Shown here piece after piece: positions 22,571 through 32,862 of a stretch of DNA of 64,000 bases (position 1 is its first letter; every line of letters begins with the position of its first letter). A program made the position numbers and the translations under genes. Origin of the DNA: Incurvaria masculella. Lineage: Eukaryota > Arthropoda > Insecta > Lepidoptera > Incurvariidae. Where the stretch lies: NCBI GenBank assembly GCA_946894095.1, contig OX335642.1, forward strand, positions 9,435,021 to 9,499,020. The letters are read 5' to 3'. The notes below the pieces were generated by a model. It was given only the letters and a program-made list of their open reading frames with translations. It made no database searches and had not been told where the DNA came from.

Positions 22571-22700
22571 TTCAACTCGAATAAACTTAACCTTTCGCTC
22601 TTAGAATGTCACGCGGTCGCACCGGGCGCGCGCAGCGCAGGCGCGCACCGACAGCGGCGGCGCGGGAGTCGCCACCGAAACTGATCAGTGAAGCTTTTAG
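22571..22700. other. small CpG-rich island
   Basis: GTCACGCGGTCGCACCGGGC and following GCGCGC/CGGCGGCGCGGG runs form an abrupt GC-rich patch. Frames cross it on both strands (22606-22863 plus, 22587-22802 minus) but neither has a recognisable motif. It could be part of an untranslated first exon or an old repeat. Confidence 0.25.
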
Positions 22701-22929
22701 CATAGAATATAAGACAATGACCATTCCGCTATGGGCAAGAAAACCGAAACCAATCCAATACCTGGTTATATACAATCCTAAAAACGCAGTTCTGTTTTGC
22801 ATAGGTACTTGGACAGTTTTTTTATCAATAATTCGATCTCTTTTTTATCGAAGGGAACTGTAGATATAAATGAAACTGGCAGACTGTAATTGCTACTCCA
22901 TAATAAAAAAATATATAATAGATGCGCCG

Positions 22930-23338
22930 TCAGTCTCGTAGCCTAGTGGCGCGGGGACTGGCCTATCGTACCAGAGGCCCGGGTTCAATTCCGACCTGCA
23001 CCACTGTCTTTTGTCTTTCCGAGTTTGATACGTGCATTTAGTCACGAATGCGAGCTGCTCCGTGGTTCGGAATCCATGTAAAATTGTAGGTCCCCTTCCT
23101 CTACTAGGTGGTAGGGTTTAAGACCGCCCGGGTTGGTACCATCGCATTGGATGAAAAGATGGTCGAAGCGGCAATGAAAAATTGTCCGTGTTTTCTATCC
23201 AGTTCAATGTAGCCGTGCTCATAAAGGGAAGGTCCTGGCATGGCACCTAATTCCTTCGGGAATGTGGTGTTTTGGGCTAATATTATAACGGTAGTTGTGT
23301 GGTATTAGCCATCCATGTCAGGTCGCATAAAAAAAAAG
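22930..23338 (+). mobile_element. SINE-A full-length copy, tRNA-like head
   Basis: About 400 bp. The head has an A-box-like TAGCCTAGTGG and B-box-like GGTTCAATTCC, as in RNA polymerase III promoters of tRNA origin. The body follows: GTGGTTCGGAATCCATGTAA, ACCGCCCGGGTTGGTACCAT, GGTCGAAGCGGCAATGAAAA, GTTCAATGTAGCCGTGCTCA, AAGGTCCTGGCATGGCACC. It ends in GTCAGGTCGCAT and an A run. Nearly the same as the copy at 53347. Confidence 0.88.
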
Positions 23339-24079
23339 GTGAGAACTCAACCATTAAACTTCCATATCTATAATTTAATAATTCCAGGAACTTAACAGCT
23401 ATCTATGGCCATACATTATTTCAGGTAACCGATGGTTGTAAACATGCTGCGCAATAGAGAAGAATCATGTGTAATAATCATCCGCCCGTCGTCCGTGATG
23501 TGCGTTACCATTTTGATGTATTGTGCGCTTGGCAAAATTAGACGTCAAAATACAACCATTTATTTATTCTTGATCTTCGAGAACAGCTACAAACACGAAA
23601 ATGTATTTCATTAAAATCAAATTCAAACCACGTTCCCGCTTTCCTATAACTGCCAACTCACAACCTCACCTCCGATTTCATTTTGGTCATTGTCATTTGG
23701 GTACAAAAAGGGACGCTCCGTTTGTCCTTGAAAATGCGTCGCTCTAGACGTCGCCGTCTCAGAATCTGGCCGTTTGGCTAGCAGTCGGGTGCATACCTCT
23801 GCGCCGAGCCGGTTAGTTGTGGTCGTTTGCGCTGCCGCTGTGCCGTCACTAATTACCGACGATTAAAAGCCCTACACGTGCATACGCGTCGCGCAAACAC
23901 ATCTTGTGTGCGTGTGTATTCTAAATTGTCGCCGGTTTTTTATAGGAAATTCAGAAAGTGTGATAGGTGTACTTTTAGACCCTATCCTCACATAAATACG
24001 TTGCCATTTCAGTACTCATTAATGGGTCTCGTGCTGACAAAGCTTAGGTACATTTCATGATAAATGTAACCTGTTTCAT
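23339..24079. other. no gene recognised
   Basis: Moderate GC around 23740-23900 (GACGTCGCCGTCTC, GTGCGTGTGTA) with a 77-codon plus frame at 23827-24060 that has no motif. No repeat boundary is clear. Confidence 0.25.
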
Positions 24080-24225
24080 AGGAACTATTCTCTACAAGGT
24101 GGCAGGGAATTTACACATTGCATTAGCCGAAAAGAGCTTTGACATGTTTTCCATCCAGTAGTTAACATGTGGGGTGCTAAAATTATTCTAGTAAGCGTGG
24201 TATTAGCCTTCCATGTACATTTATG
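24080..24225 (+). mobile_element. SINE-A, strongly degenerate
   Basis: Plus-orientation remnants: CTACAAGGTGGCAGGG, GTTTTCCATCCAGTAG, TGTGGGGTGCTAAAATTAT and GTGGTATTAGCCTTCCATGT, in the family order. Confidence 0.45.
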
Positions 24226-24231
24226 TTTTAA

Positions 24232-24605
24232 TTATGTAATTGGACGTGGACAGCTACATATGTAATACCAAACCGACCGTAATTATATTAGCCTAACACA
24301 CCACATGGGAATATGTGCTATGCCAGGACCGTCCTTATTTGTTCAACTACATTGCACTGGATGGAAAACATGGACATTTTCTTCGCCCTTCGACCATCAT
24401 TCATTAAATGCTATGGTGCCAGCCCGGGTGGGATTAACCATACCACCTGGTAAGAAAGGAAACCTTCTACGAGAAAAGTTTTACGTGGAACTGAACGGTT
24501 GAAAACGATTACCCATCCAGAACCGAACCGCGCTTAGAGCTGTTTCACCCAGAATAAAATAAGTAGCCGGCGCACCACTGAGCTACGCCTCGCTATGTTT
24601 TTTTG
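24232..24605 (-). mobile_element. SINE-A copy with 5S-like head
   Basis: Minus orientation, nearly full length. Tail TTAGCCTAACACACCACATG, body ACATTGCACTGGATGGAAAA and GCCAGCCCGGGTGGGATTAA. The head contains, on the minus strand, AGCGCGGTTCGGTTCTGGAT then GGGTAAT, matching the internal control region of 5S rRNA, and begins with a tRNA-like GTAGCTCAGTGGTGCG. Confidence 0.7.
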
Positions 24606-25204
24606 TGTGTATCTCTCAGCGTGTATCTCTCGCCATTCTATGGGGACAATGACAATGGGCCCGATGCTGTGTTTTATTCCAAAATATTTAGGTATTAACT
24701 CTATAGTTCCTCATGTCATGTTTTATGTGATGTAATTAACTTAATCTTCACAATATAAAATTTCGTTTCTCCTCCTAAACGACCTGACCGATTTTTTGTA
24801 TTCTCATGCGACCCCTGATTGTTATTATTTTATTCAAAGAGACCAAATCACATGCCGGAGATAGCTTTCAATCGCATTATTCCGGGCCAGTATCCAATAC
24901 ATTTTCAAGAAAGAAGTGCATCAATGAAAGCTTGCATTCCGTTAGCTCACCAACAATAATGCACAAAACTAAAACATGTAAAAGTTTTCAAGAACGGAGC
25001 TCAAATGCCACTCCTTGACACTTCTGTTTTTGAGTTAGGGATCGTCGGTCGGGCGCAGCCGAGAATGTGAGCGCGGTCCTTGATGCATCGGGATCGGCGG
25101 CGCGCCGCCGTTTCGGCAAACAACTCGCCTCAACAGCGGTAGGTATCGTTTGCCGTGGCTTCGTTAATGTGTTCTGAGCAGACTTGCCCAGCATTACCAG
25201 AGAT
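24606..25204. other. no certain gene; GC-rich frame at 25030-25210
   Basis: Rep-M-like CTCCTCCTAAACGACCTGAC lies near 24770. The minus-strand stretch 25233-24988 is open for 81 codons through a GC-rich patch (CGGCGGCGCGCCGCCG). Its upstream end overlaps a SINE-A head fragment and it has no recognisable domain. It may be a relic of a retroelement. Confidence 0.25.
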
Positions 25205-25290
25205 ATCAAATCGTCGCCCCGTTCAAGCACCACTTTCTTTCTGTTTCTGAGTTCGATAAGTGCTTTTCGTCACGAATGCGAGGGATTAAT
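25205..25290 (+). mobile_element. SINE-A tRNA-head fragment
   Basis: CCCGTTCAAGCACCACTTTC and GAGTTCGATAAGTGCTTTTC, GTCACGAATGCGAG are the post-B-box portion of the tRNA-like head of SINE-A. Confidence 0.55.
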
Positions 25291-25694
25291 TAGCACATTT
25301 CGAGTGTTTTTTTTCAGCCTCGGTAGCGGGACTTGGCATCTCGGGTTAAGACTATCGTGAAATTAGCGGGGCTATGAGATTTGAAAATTTGGCATTTATT
25401 TCTTTGTCCATTGGCCAAGGCACAATTCTGCACCCGACTGCGAATTAAAATAGGCGAAATCCCCAGGTCCTAACGATTCTCTACCCCTAAAAGTTGTCAG
25501 ATTTAAATAAAAGGCTGGCCGTAATTTTTTTTTTTGTTGATTGGTATATCACTGTATTTTTGTGTGTTGTGTCTGAATATAATATTCGAATTTCTAGCTC
25601 GCTTTCTAGGCTGCCTGCTTACATATTTTTAAATTTGAATTTGAATACGGAACTGCCTTCGGATGTTTCCCGTTATTCCGGGAGGTCACAACAT

Positions 25695-25960
25695 TTTTGG
25701 TCACGCTATTATTATTATTTGAAGTTGGGCTGCGGGCTTTTTTGCCCGCTGTCACTGCGACCTTTACAGATCTATTGTGACTTTTCCCTTCTTACAGTTC
25801 ACCCTCAATTCCTGCCTCCTTTAGGAAGTGCAGGATTTTTTGAGGTGTGATGACTTTGATATCATCTGGGTCTAGTAAGTATCCCCCAAGGATGGCATTT
25901 CTTTTATGAATTAGTGGTCCACAGTCGCACAGAAGGTGGATCGGTGTCTCCTAAGGTCAC
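25695..25960 (-). pseudogene. LINE ORF2 C-terminal end and 3' tail
   Basis: On the minus strand, 25952-25797 reads ETPIHLLCDCGPLIHKRNAI and continues through LGGYLLDPDDIK to FLKEAGIEGEL and a stop. This is the zinc-knuckle-like Cys/His stretch and closing helices found after the RNase H region in Jockey/R1/CR1-type non-LTR retrotransposons. An in-frame stop lies just upstream, so this is 5'-truncated. The 3' end has an AATAATAATAAT tail near 25710. Confidence 0.75.
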
Positions 25961-26640
25961 GCTAAGGTAAATGGCTGAATCTGGGTTCACATGTTAGAGA
26001 CCAACCCTAGCCAAGTGGTTGCGTTATCTAGATTGTCTATATGATATAGATGCTGAATGTAATGTCTGATGAATATACTGATTGTCTGGAAACATTGATA
26101 CCTATTAATTATACAACAATAACCAGTCGGTTTTTCTATTAAATACTTAAATATACTTAAAGTTATATCTGTAACCTAAATCGCTTATAACGACGAAATG
26201 AAACCAAATATTTGTTCAGTTTTTGCATTGCTAAGGTAGTATGCACAGATACTTTCATATATCGTCATTTGCATCCATTTACCTTATCATATATTTTTTT
26301 GTCAACATAACTACTTTTTCAGGCGCCTTATCTACGCAACCACTTGGAAAAGGCAGAGTGACACATTTAGCATCAGACGGTTGGTCTTTATCCCGTGAAC
26401 CCAGTTTCAGCCGTTTACGTTATCGTTACCATTTTTGTCGCGACCTCCTAGTCTACGTATTCCACCGATGACCAGCTCGAGGAGTGGTCGCTGATTTTTT
26501 CAACAAAACAATGAAAAAATATATATTTTCTAAAACTAGAGGATCAGGCTTGAAGCTACCTTCCGGCCATCATAGGCCGGGTTCTGTTGCCCAGTACAGG
26601 CCAGAATTGAATACCTGAAATTCAGGTTCATTTTTATTTT
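25961..26640. other. no gene recognised
   Basis: AT-rich. A 76-codon plus frame at 26241-26471 starts with a hydrophobic stretch but nothing supports it as a gene. CCGGCCATCATAGGCCGG near 26562 is a short hairpin. Confidence 0.25.
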
Positions 26641-26910
26641 TGTAAACCCATGCTACTTAGCCGCCGCGAACCTCGCGAACCTCGCTACGCAGGCTGCTGG
26701 GCGGAACCATGGCCGCCCGACAGCCTGGTAGCGTGGCCTGCAAGATATCTCTTGATCAACAGGTGCTCGGATAGGGGCAAGAGCTGCCCCCGCTATTCCC
26801 GAAACTCTCGGCTCAGGGCAAGAAGCCCCAACTCTGGCATAGACGCGCGACGGCAGGAGGCCTGAGGAGACGGCATAGCCTCTCGCCCCGCGCCGCCGCG
26901 CCGGAACTCA
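26641..26910. other. GC-rich island of unknown origin
   Basis: About 270 bp markedly richer in G and C than its flanks (GCCGCCGCGAACCTCGCGAA; CCCCGCGCCGCCGCGCCGGA). Frames are open on both strands, as expected from GC-rich sequence lacking TAA/TAG. No protein family is recognised. Confidence 0.3.
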
Positions 26911-26917
26911 AGGTGAT

Positions 26918-27029
26918 CCCGTTCCAAGATTATCCAAATTACTGCTGAACAAAACAATTCATTGTACAAAAAACCCGTTCCAAGGTTAACCAAACTACTG
27001 CTGAACAAAACAATTCATTGTATGGTACA
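26918..27029 (+). repeat. 56-bp tandem duplication
   Basis: Two adjacent units, 26918-26973 and 26974-27029, share CCCGTTCCAAG and CTGCTGAACAAAACAATTCA with only a few differences. Confidence 0.85.
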
Positions 27030-27039
27030 AAAAAAAGGC

Positions 27040-27318
27040 CAATAAACCTTCTGGAAGCTATACAGCGTTTTATTGAAGAACCAGGTCAGACAAAATCAAA
27101 TGAAAGCAAAAATAAAGTGTTCATACGAATTTTGTTTTCTCTGTGGTTTGGGCCAGGATACATTTACCAAAAAAACAAAGACATGCAGACACATATATTT
27201 GTTGCCTGATAGTAGATACCTAATATCAAGTAAATTGGAAGAGCGGTTTTCAAATTATTAGTAAACTACGTTTGTATGGCAGGCAAAATTTTCTGATGCT
27301 TAGAGGCCCACCTTAAAT
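27040..27318 (+). mobile_element. MITE-D right arm
   Basis: CAAATGAAAGCAAAAATAAA, TTTTGTTTTCTCTGTGGTTT, AAAGACATGCAGACACATAT, AGTAAACTACGTTTGTATGG and the end GGCCCACCTTAAAT match the right half of the full copy at 48905-49300. Confidence 0.75.
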
Positions 27319-28185
27319 AATAGCATTCCTATTACCGTTGCACGTGTCCTTGCCTTTTAAATTTTTCTATTTATTCTTTTGCTTCGAGTTTTCCTAGATA
27401 ATTTTGTTAAAATTCATCTGAGCAGGTGTCATGCTAAATAGCCCATGCTACAGAGTTCAATGTGATTCAGTGATTGAATAAAAAAACCACCCAGAATTGA
27501 TCCACATTAAGATGTATTCGTTTATTAGTTTGACATCACAGCTTACGAAAGTACATTTTTAAATTATCGTCTTATATTCCCTAAACTTTGCACTTTATAA
27601 ATAAAACATACGCCAGTAGATCCGACCACGTGTGAAGTGGGCGTGTGACGTTATACAATTAATACAGAGTCGTAGGCAGATTGTAAAGTTATAAACTACA
27701 TATTATTTTATAGAGGAACATTGACTCTTAAGTAAACTAGGCGAAACGTCAGTTCAGGGTATCCTTAGTGATTTGAGTCCTCATTTTGTCTGAAACAAAT
27801 GGAAGCACAGTTTATTATAATTTCAAAACACGGACAATATTACTAGTCTAATTTGCGCCAATATGTTCTAGACTGATGTCCAACACTTTTTCTGTCAGAG
27901 ACAGCGACACTGACGCGACACTTTTGCTGTCAAAGAGACAGAGCTTCAGTTACCCCGTCAATTCTCAGGTACGAATTTCTCTCAATCCCGTCAAGAACTA
28001 CTCGAATCTGAACTGTCATCTCATGCTTCGGCACTTCACTTTGGGCACTACTTCGGGAGCTGGATTGCGTTGCTCCAACATGTGCATATATATGGTCAGG
28101 CCTTGCAACAAAACTCTACAAGATAATGATGACGATAAATTTTTTTTAATAATAATTACAATAGAAATGAATTTCTTGTGAATAA
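27319..28185. other. no gene recognised
   Basis: AT-rich. A 101-codon plus frame at 27876-28181 carries no motif I know. Nothing else is supported. Confidence 0.3.
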
Positions 28186-28474
28186 AAACCGGCTAAGTGC
28201 AAAGTCGAACTCGCACACGAAGGATTGCGTACCTACGTACAAGATTTAATAAAAAAAATCACGTATGGGGCCCCCTTTCATTTTTATTATTTATACTTTT
28301 TACCTGTTCGTTGTTATAGCGGAAAAATAAATATACACTCTGAAAATTTTAGCTGCCTACATATTACGTTCATGAGATACAGCCCTGTGACAGACGGACG
28401 GCCGGACGGACAGCGGAGGCTTAGTAATAGGGTTCCGTTGACACCCTTTGGGTACAGAACCCTAAAAAACATCA
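28186..28474 (-). repeat. Rep-B copy
   Basis: Inverted orientation: AAAACCGGCTAAGTGCAAAG at the left, GACGGACGGCCGGACGGACA in the middle, GGCTTAGTAATAGGGTTCCG and GGGTACAGAACCCTAAAAAA at the right. Full length. Confidence 0.85.
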
Positions 28475-29039
28475 AGACTATTATTTCCTGTGTATTCAAT
28501 GTTTCATTTTTGCTAAGCCCAGGTTTTTAGTAAACTTTGATGTGTTATAGCATGGAAACTATAACTCGTATCAAAATAATTATTAGTACTTATTTGTAGG
28601 CAATTCATTAATAAATAATCTTGTCTCTGATGATTTTGTCCTAGGTCCTATCGTTTTTCTGAAAATTAAGGAAATCTGTCAAACGGGACACTTTTCAAGG
28701 GGGGAGGGGTGAAGCCGGTTGCGGGGGGGGGGGTGGGAGAGTTGTGCATTATAATGTACTCACATATAGGTATAACCCAGCAGCAGTAAAAACAATTATT
28801 AATTTTGCCGCTAAAAAATCTAGAATGAATGTATTATATGGGATGACAGACCTGATTGCGTTATTTTGTGGCGTATGTTTAAAAATTGCGAAAAACCTTT
28901 GGAATAATATAAAGTGAAAGGAACATCGTTCCTGCCGGGTGTCCCAGGACGCCTTTCGTATTTTATTTATAATTACGTACGAACGTTCGCTCTTAACCGA
29001 GAACCGAAAACGAGATATATTCGAGATAATTTTGTCAAA
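28475..29039. other. no gene; G-run cluster at 28699-28737
   Basis: Four or more plus-strand G runs (6, 4, 11 and 3 G's) lie within 39 bp, a potential G-quadruplex. A 124-codon minus frame across 28749-29123 ends inside a SINE-A head and has no domain. Confidence 0.35.
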
Positions 29040-29150
29040 CCATAGAGTAAAATACGTAGTGGTGCGAAAGTGGTGCACGAACGGGGCCGAGATTTGAACC
29101 CAGACCTCTGGAATGCAAGGCAAGTCCTTGTGCCACTAAGCTACGAGCCT
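29040..29150 (-). mobile_element. SINE-A tRNA-like head alone
   Basis: On the minus strand: GGCTCGTAGCTTAGTGGCAC (A box) and GGTCTGGGTTCAAATCTCGG (B box), then CGTGCACCACTTTCGC. The body is absent. It is not a tRNA gene: the anticodon and acceptor stems do not fold. Confidence 0.65.
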
Positions 29151-29224
29151 TTCAAAGGTACGAGTCGTAGGGAGTAAAGGAAAGTGATGAATGAAAATGT
29201 CTGTTAGGAGGACCGGGCACAATC

Positions 29225-29430
29225 CATACTAATATTATAAATGCGAAATAATTATCTGTCTGTCCGTTTTCACGCCTAAACAGCTAAACCAATTTTGATG
29301 AATTTTGGTAAAGAGATAGTATGGATCTTGAAAAGGGACCTAGGCTGCCTTTAGTGGTGAAAATAAAACTGTAAGGGAGTGAAATAATGGATGAAAGTTT
29401 GTATGGGGAACTCATATAATATCCAGGAAA
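29225..29430 (-). repeat. Rep-M copy
   Basis: ATACTAATATTATAAATGCG, CTAAACAGCTAAACCAATTT and GAATTTTGGTAAAGAGATAG make up a tract very common in moth genomes, reading toward the minus strand. The other copies at 54425 and 59690 share the ATAATATTA and 'ttggttcagc' elements. Confidence 0.55.
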
Positions 29431-29520
29431 TAATTTAGCTCGACATTAGTCCAAAACGACATTGAACCGATCGGAGCCGGGTACCTAAGCTAGTAACATA
29501 ATAAATAACATTGTACTCAC

Positions 29521-29643
29521 ACGGACTGGGTACAGGAATGTGGTGACTGATTCCTTGCCGTACGTGTTCTTGGCCGTGCATGTATACCCGCCCATGTCTT
29601 CCCAGCGGACTTCCGATATTAACAGCTCACCAGACTCCAGCAC
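29521..29643 (-). CDS. ImpL2: ImpL2 coding exon 5 (second half of Ig domain 2)
   Basis: 41 codons, residues 224-264 of the assembled protein. It begins after a TTTTTTTCAG acceptor at 29644 with VLESGELLISEVRWEDMGGY and includes Cys245 of the second Ig fold (GGYTCTAKN), closing with YGKESVTTFLYPVR. This is the closest match to Drosophila ImpL2 (LLIS.I.WEDMG.Y.C.A.N..GK....F.YP). A GTGAGT donor follows at 29520-29515, in phase 0, so a short last exon should lie at lower coordinates; I could not find it. Reading through the donor would instead add 11 residues and stop at 29485. Confidence 0.88.
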
Positions 29644-29689
29644 CTGAAAAAAAATATTTCTTTGGATTGAGGAATTGCTGAGTTTAGAT

Positions 29690-29968
29690 TTAGGTTAGGT
29701 TTGGAGATTAGGGTCGATATCCAAATTATTTCCAAACATTAACAATATTGGTTACAACTATTACGGTTACAACGTATATTAATACGACATTACCGTTATC
29801 TCAATAATTTGAGTTTCAGTGACATCTACATTTGAAGCATTGTAATCAGATTTTTGAAAATAATCTGAAAAAGGTTTTGGTCGTGATATTTGTCGGAAGC
29901 AGGATTCGAACCTGCGACCTTTGGATTACATACCCACTGCTCTAACCAATTGAGCTATCCCAACAATT
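29690..29968 (-). mobile_element. SINE-B copy, tRNA-derived
   Basis: On the minus strand the head reads GGGATAGCTCAATTGGTTAG (A box), then GTCGCAGGTTCGAATCCTGC (B box in a perfect T arm), followed by a non-tRNA tail (TTTTTCAGATTATTTTC, CTTCAAATGTAGATGTCACT). The same head and tail recur at 61290. It lies in ImpL2 intron 4, in the same orientation as the gene. Confidence 0.82.
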
Positions 29969-30015
29969 ACGTCAGCCGACGAATTTCTCCATTATACTCG
30001 AATCAATATAAGCCA

Positions 30016-31150
30016 GTTCATTAAAGAAACTATATAGAAATGGCGGCTTGTACTTGTCCAACGGACGGTACGGTCAGCATTATATTTTTACAAAGTATAC
30101 ATTTATGTTTGAAGATTTTTGTAATATTTCAAGATAGATTAAATATAAATACATATCACATTCCTTGGAATAAGCGACTTACCTGTTTAGTATGAAAAAG
30201 TATATTTACTTATAATGTATTAGTTCAAGAGGTAGGAAAAGGTTAATCAAACTGTGGGTCGTTTAAATGTATTTATTTATGTAATAAAAGGCATTTTTGC
30301 GTGCCACTACGTCCAGAAGAATTATCTGAACCATGAATTAACTTAAGGCTGTCGAGAAGTCATAGGAAATCTATGTATTGAAAATTTTAAGAAATGGATT
30401 CTTTTTCCATTGGTAAAGGCACAATTTTGTTAGCTAATGCGTATTTTCCAATCTAAAAGGCATACAGGGTAAACTTTTCCAGTGGGCCTTCAGACCCGAA
30501 ACTATAAGAAATAGCGAAAAACACTCAAAGGATCACTCCTCTTATGGATTTTGATAAAAACTTAAAATGCATTAATCGATTTTTGATTTTTTTCTTTTCC
30601 TAGCCGCAAATCGAACTCGTTGATTTTTAAAAAAATAACGCAATCTGTACTATTGCGCTAGTCAATAGCGTCGCTTACAATGAACAAATTCTGTGAAGTA
30701 ATATTATATAACAAACTAAAGGAAAGTGTTGATTTTTAATAAACTGATTAAAATGTTCCAGTATTCATACATTACACATACCCAAAACATAAAGATACAG
30801 ACCTAGATCTGACAAAATATTTTAGAATCCAAAATTTTATAAACATAGTTTAACATTAATAAATGAAACAGTAGTACCCCGTAGTTATATGATAGGATAA
30901 CGACTCCCTTAAACCCAATTTCACGGGCGACACTCCAAAGAATCTTCCTGCGGTTTTTAGAAGTCATAGTTCTGTTCAGTTCAACCACTACACCGACCTA
31001 ACAACGCAACTGAGTACTGCGCGCTCTGAATTGATATTTTTTTTCAGTCGGTACCGCACTGTGTGAGTATAGATGGCGATACAGTGGAAGCGAGATAGCA
31101 TGCGATTCGCAAGTACAAGCCGCCATTGCTATATAGTTTCTTTATTGAAC
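30016..31150. mobile_element. 1.1-kb element with 40-bp terminal inverted repeats
   Basis: 30017-30056 (TTCATTAAAGAAACTATATA...) and 31110-31149 are inverted copies with 38 of 40 positions identical. The interior has no transposase-like frame, so this looks like a non-autonomous DNA element, sitting inside ImpL2 intron 4. No convincing target-site duplication; a CA dinucleotide borders both ends. Confidence 0.7.
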
Positions 31151-31486
31151 CATGATATACAATGTTTCCCCTATCTACACTATATGGCGCTGATGATTTC
31201 GCGTATTGATCCTACGCTAAGGCATTTTGGCCGCAATGATTGAGATATCAATTTCAGAGATTAATTTAAATTTGGTTTCAATAATTTTGCCAAGGATTCC
31301 AGCAGGTGAGGTGCTTCTCTCTGCTCAATTCTTTGATGTTCGCCTTTTTATTTGACATTTAGATCTGAGTGTGTATTCCATAATTGTGGACGGAAAAAAT
31401 ACATAATGTAAACCTGTGAAGTTTCTTTGCTAGTTATTTTTCGATAAAATCTGCGGATCTTTGTGACCCAACTTAGGCTAGTCACA

Positions 31487-31521
31487 AAGTTAAGCCTAAG
31501 TTACTAACTTAGGCTTAACTT
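31487..31521. repeat. 35-bp palindrome
   Basis: 17-bp arms AAGTTAAGCCTAAGTTA and TAACTTAGGCTTAACTT around a single C. It lies just outside the MITE-K copy in ImpL2 intron 4. Confidence 0.9.
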
Positions 31522-31526
31522 AGTCC

Positions 31527-31672
31527 TAACCGAAACTTAGACTAACGAAAAGTTGTACTTTGCGACGTCACTTTGAAACATTTGTGTGAACGAAATCTAA
31601 GTATTGCGAAATGACATCACAAAGTACTACTTTTCGTTAGTCTTAGTTACTGTTACGACTATTTATTTCAGC
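31527..31672. mobile_element. MITE-K copy
   Basis: Inverted ends: AGACTAACGAAAAGTTGTAC and GTACTACTTTTCGTTAGTCT, with the next inner blocks CTTTGCGACGTCACTT and AAATGACATCACAAAG also inverted. About 146 bp, non-coding. Confidence 0.75.
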
Positions 31673-31829
31673 CCTAGTATAGTTTGACTACCAAAAACAT
31701 TAAATAAAATAAATGAAAAAAAAAACAATTAAATAAAAATGGTTTGGTTAAAATTGGGTCCTAAAGAAAAAAAAACGGAACAAGTGCGAGTATTACCGTC
31801 TTATTGGTGACCTACAACTCATACTGTTG

Positions 31830-31975
31830 GCCTGGAGCCGCCAGGATATAGAACTGTCTACCGGCGGATGTATTTCTCAAACCTATAACCTGGGAGTCTT
31901 CAAACGTAATTTAAACAGGCTTGATAGCTAAGCGATAGTCCGCAAATCCTGGTAAGGTGCCTCGCTGGATTTGGC
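31830..31975 (+). pseudogene. LINE ORF2 C-terminal relic
   Basis: Plus-strand frames give LPADVFLKP and, after a frameshift, YNLGVFKRNLNRL, the same C-terminal motif of non-LTR reverse-transcriptase proteins as at 12372. Broken by a frameshift and very short. It lies in ImpL2 intron 4, antisense to the gene. Confidence 0.5.
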
Positions 31976-32060
31976 TTTTCCGAGTACCCCATATACCATA
32001 TCGGTTTTCACAAAAAAAGGGCTAGATTGAACTGTGTGTTCTAGTGTTGACTCCACTCAC

Positions 32061-32272
32061 CCGGATGCGGGGCTCGTCGCCGAGCACGGTGCGATTGCGG
32101 TTGTCGTACCAGTAGAGGTCGGGCGCGGGCTGCCCGCTGGCGCGGCACGGCAGCAGCACGCTGGCGCCGATGTCGTCGAGCAGCGTGGTTACGTGGTGCG
32201 TGACGGTCGGCTTGGCGGGCGCCGCCAGCAGCCGCCGGTTCACGGCGCGGACGGCGTGCGCGGGGATCGAGC
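32061..32272 (-). CDS. ImpL2: ImpL2 coding exon 4 (linker and first half of Ig domain 2)
   Basis: 212 nt: two bases completing codon 153, then 70 codons (residues 154-223). The acceptor is CTTGCAG at 32273 and the donor GTGAGT at 32060-32055. A linker (SIPAHAVRAVNRRLLAAPAK) leads into the second Ig domain with Cys195 (VLLPCRASG) and Trp207 (LYWYDN). An N-glycosylation sequon NRT lies at 212-214. Phase 2-in, 0-out joins exactly to exon 5. It is very GC-rich compared with its introns. The 144-codon plus-strand frame over it is a GC-driven shadow. Confidence 0.9.
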
Positions 32273-32426
32273 CTGCAAGGAGCAGGGTTGGAAGGTTAGA
32301 GAAGTGTGGAGTCTTCTGCAACTCAGGAGTTGGTGCAGGTGCGGGCCGATAGGGTTGCCTCTGCTGCCCGGGCTTCTTTTCGGCAGGCATGAAGCACTGC
32401 CAGCCTATGTGCCAGTCTTACTTGTC

Positions 32427-32762
32427 AGCCTCGGTAGCCCAGTGGCGCGACGCCATGCGATTCGATAAGTTGGGTGAATCACTTCGGAGCGCGGTTGGGT
32501 TCTGGGATGGGTGACTATTTTCAACCGTTGAGGCTTGCCTTAGGTCCCTCTTCCTTACTTACTAGGCGGTAGAGTTAATCCCGCCCGGGTTGGTACCATG
32601 GCATTGAATGAACAATAGTCGAAGCGGCAATAAAAATTGTCCGTGTTTTCCATCTGTATCAATGTAGGCGAGCAGTTAAAAAAAAGGTCTTGGCATGGCA
32701 TCTATTGTGTTAGGCTAATATCAGACGATCAGTTTGTTATTAGCCATCTACGTCTAGTTACA
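32427..32762 (+). mobile_element. SINE-A copy with 5S-like head, in ImpL2 intron 3
   Basis: Starts GCCTCGGTAGCCCAGTGGCG (tRNA-like A box), continues GAGCGCGGTTGGGTTCTGGG and ATGGGTGAC (5S-like), then the common body CCCGCCCGGGTTGGTACCAT, GTCGAAGCGGCAATAAAAAT and tail TTAGCCATCTACGTCTAGTT. It occupies more than half of the 590-bp intron, antisense to the gene. Confidence 0.85.
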
Positions 32763-32862
32763 TACAAAGAAGATTAGTGTTGGGCTGCTGCAAGACTAGT
32801 TGAGGAGCTGGCAACCCATAAATAACACAATAAATCCACGCGAAACTGGAAAGCCGACGCAC

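Noticed and set aside
29895..29965. tRNA gene on the minus strand
   Set aside because: The D and T arms are good, but the acceptor stem does not pair, the anticodon loop is irregular, and the same head with the same non-tRNA tail recurs at 61290. It is SINE-B.
32034..32468. 144-codon plus-strand protein
   Set aside because: It is the reverse strand of ImpL2 exon 4 running into a SINE-A; openness is due to GC-rich composition.
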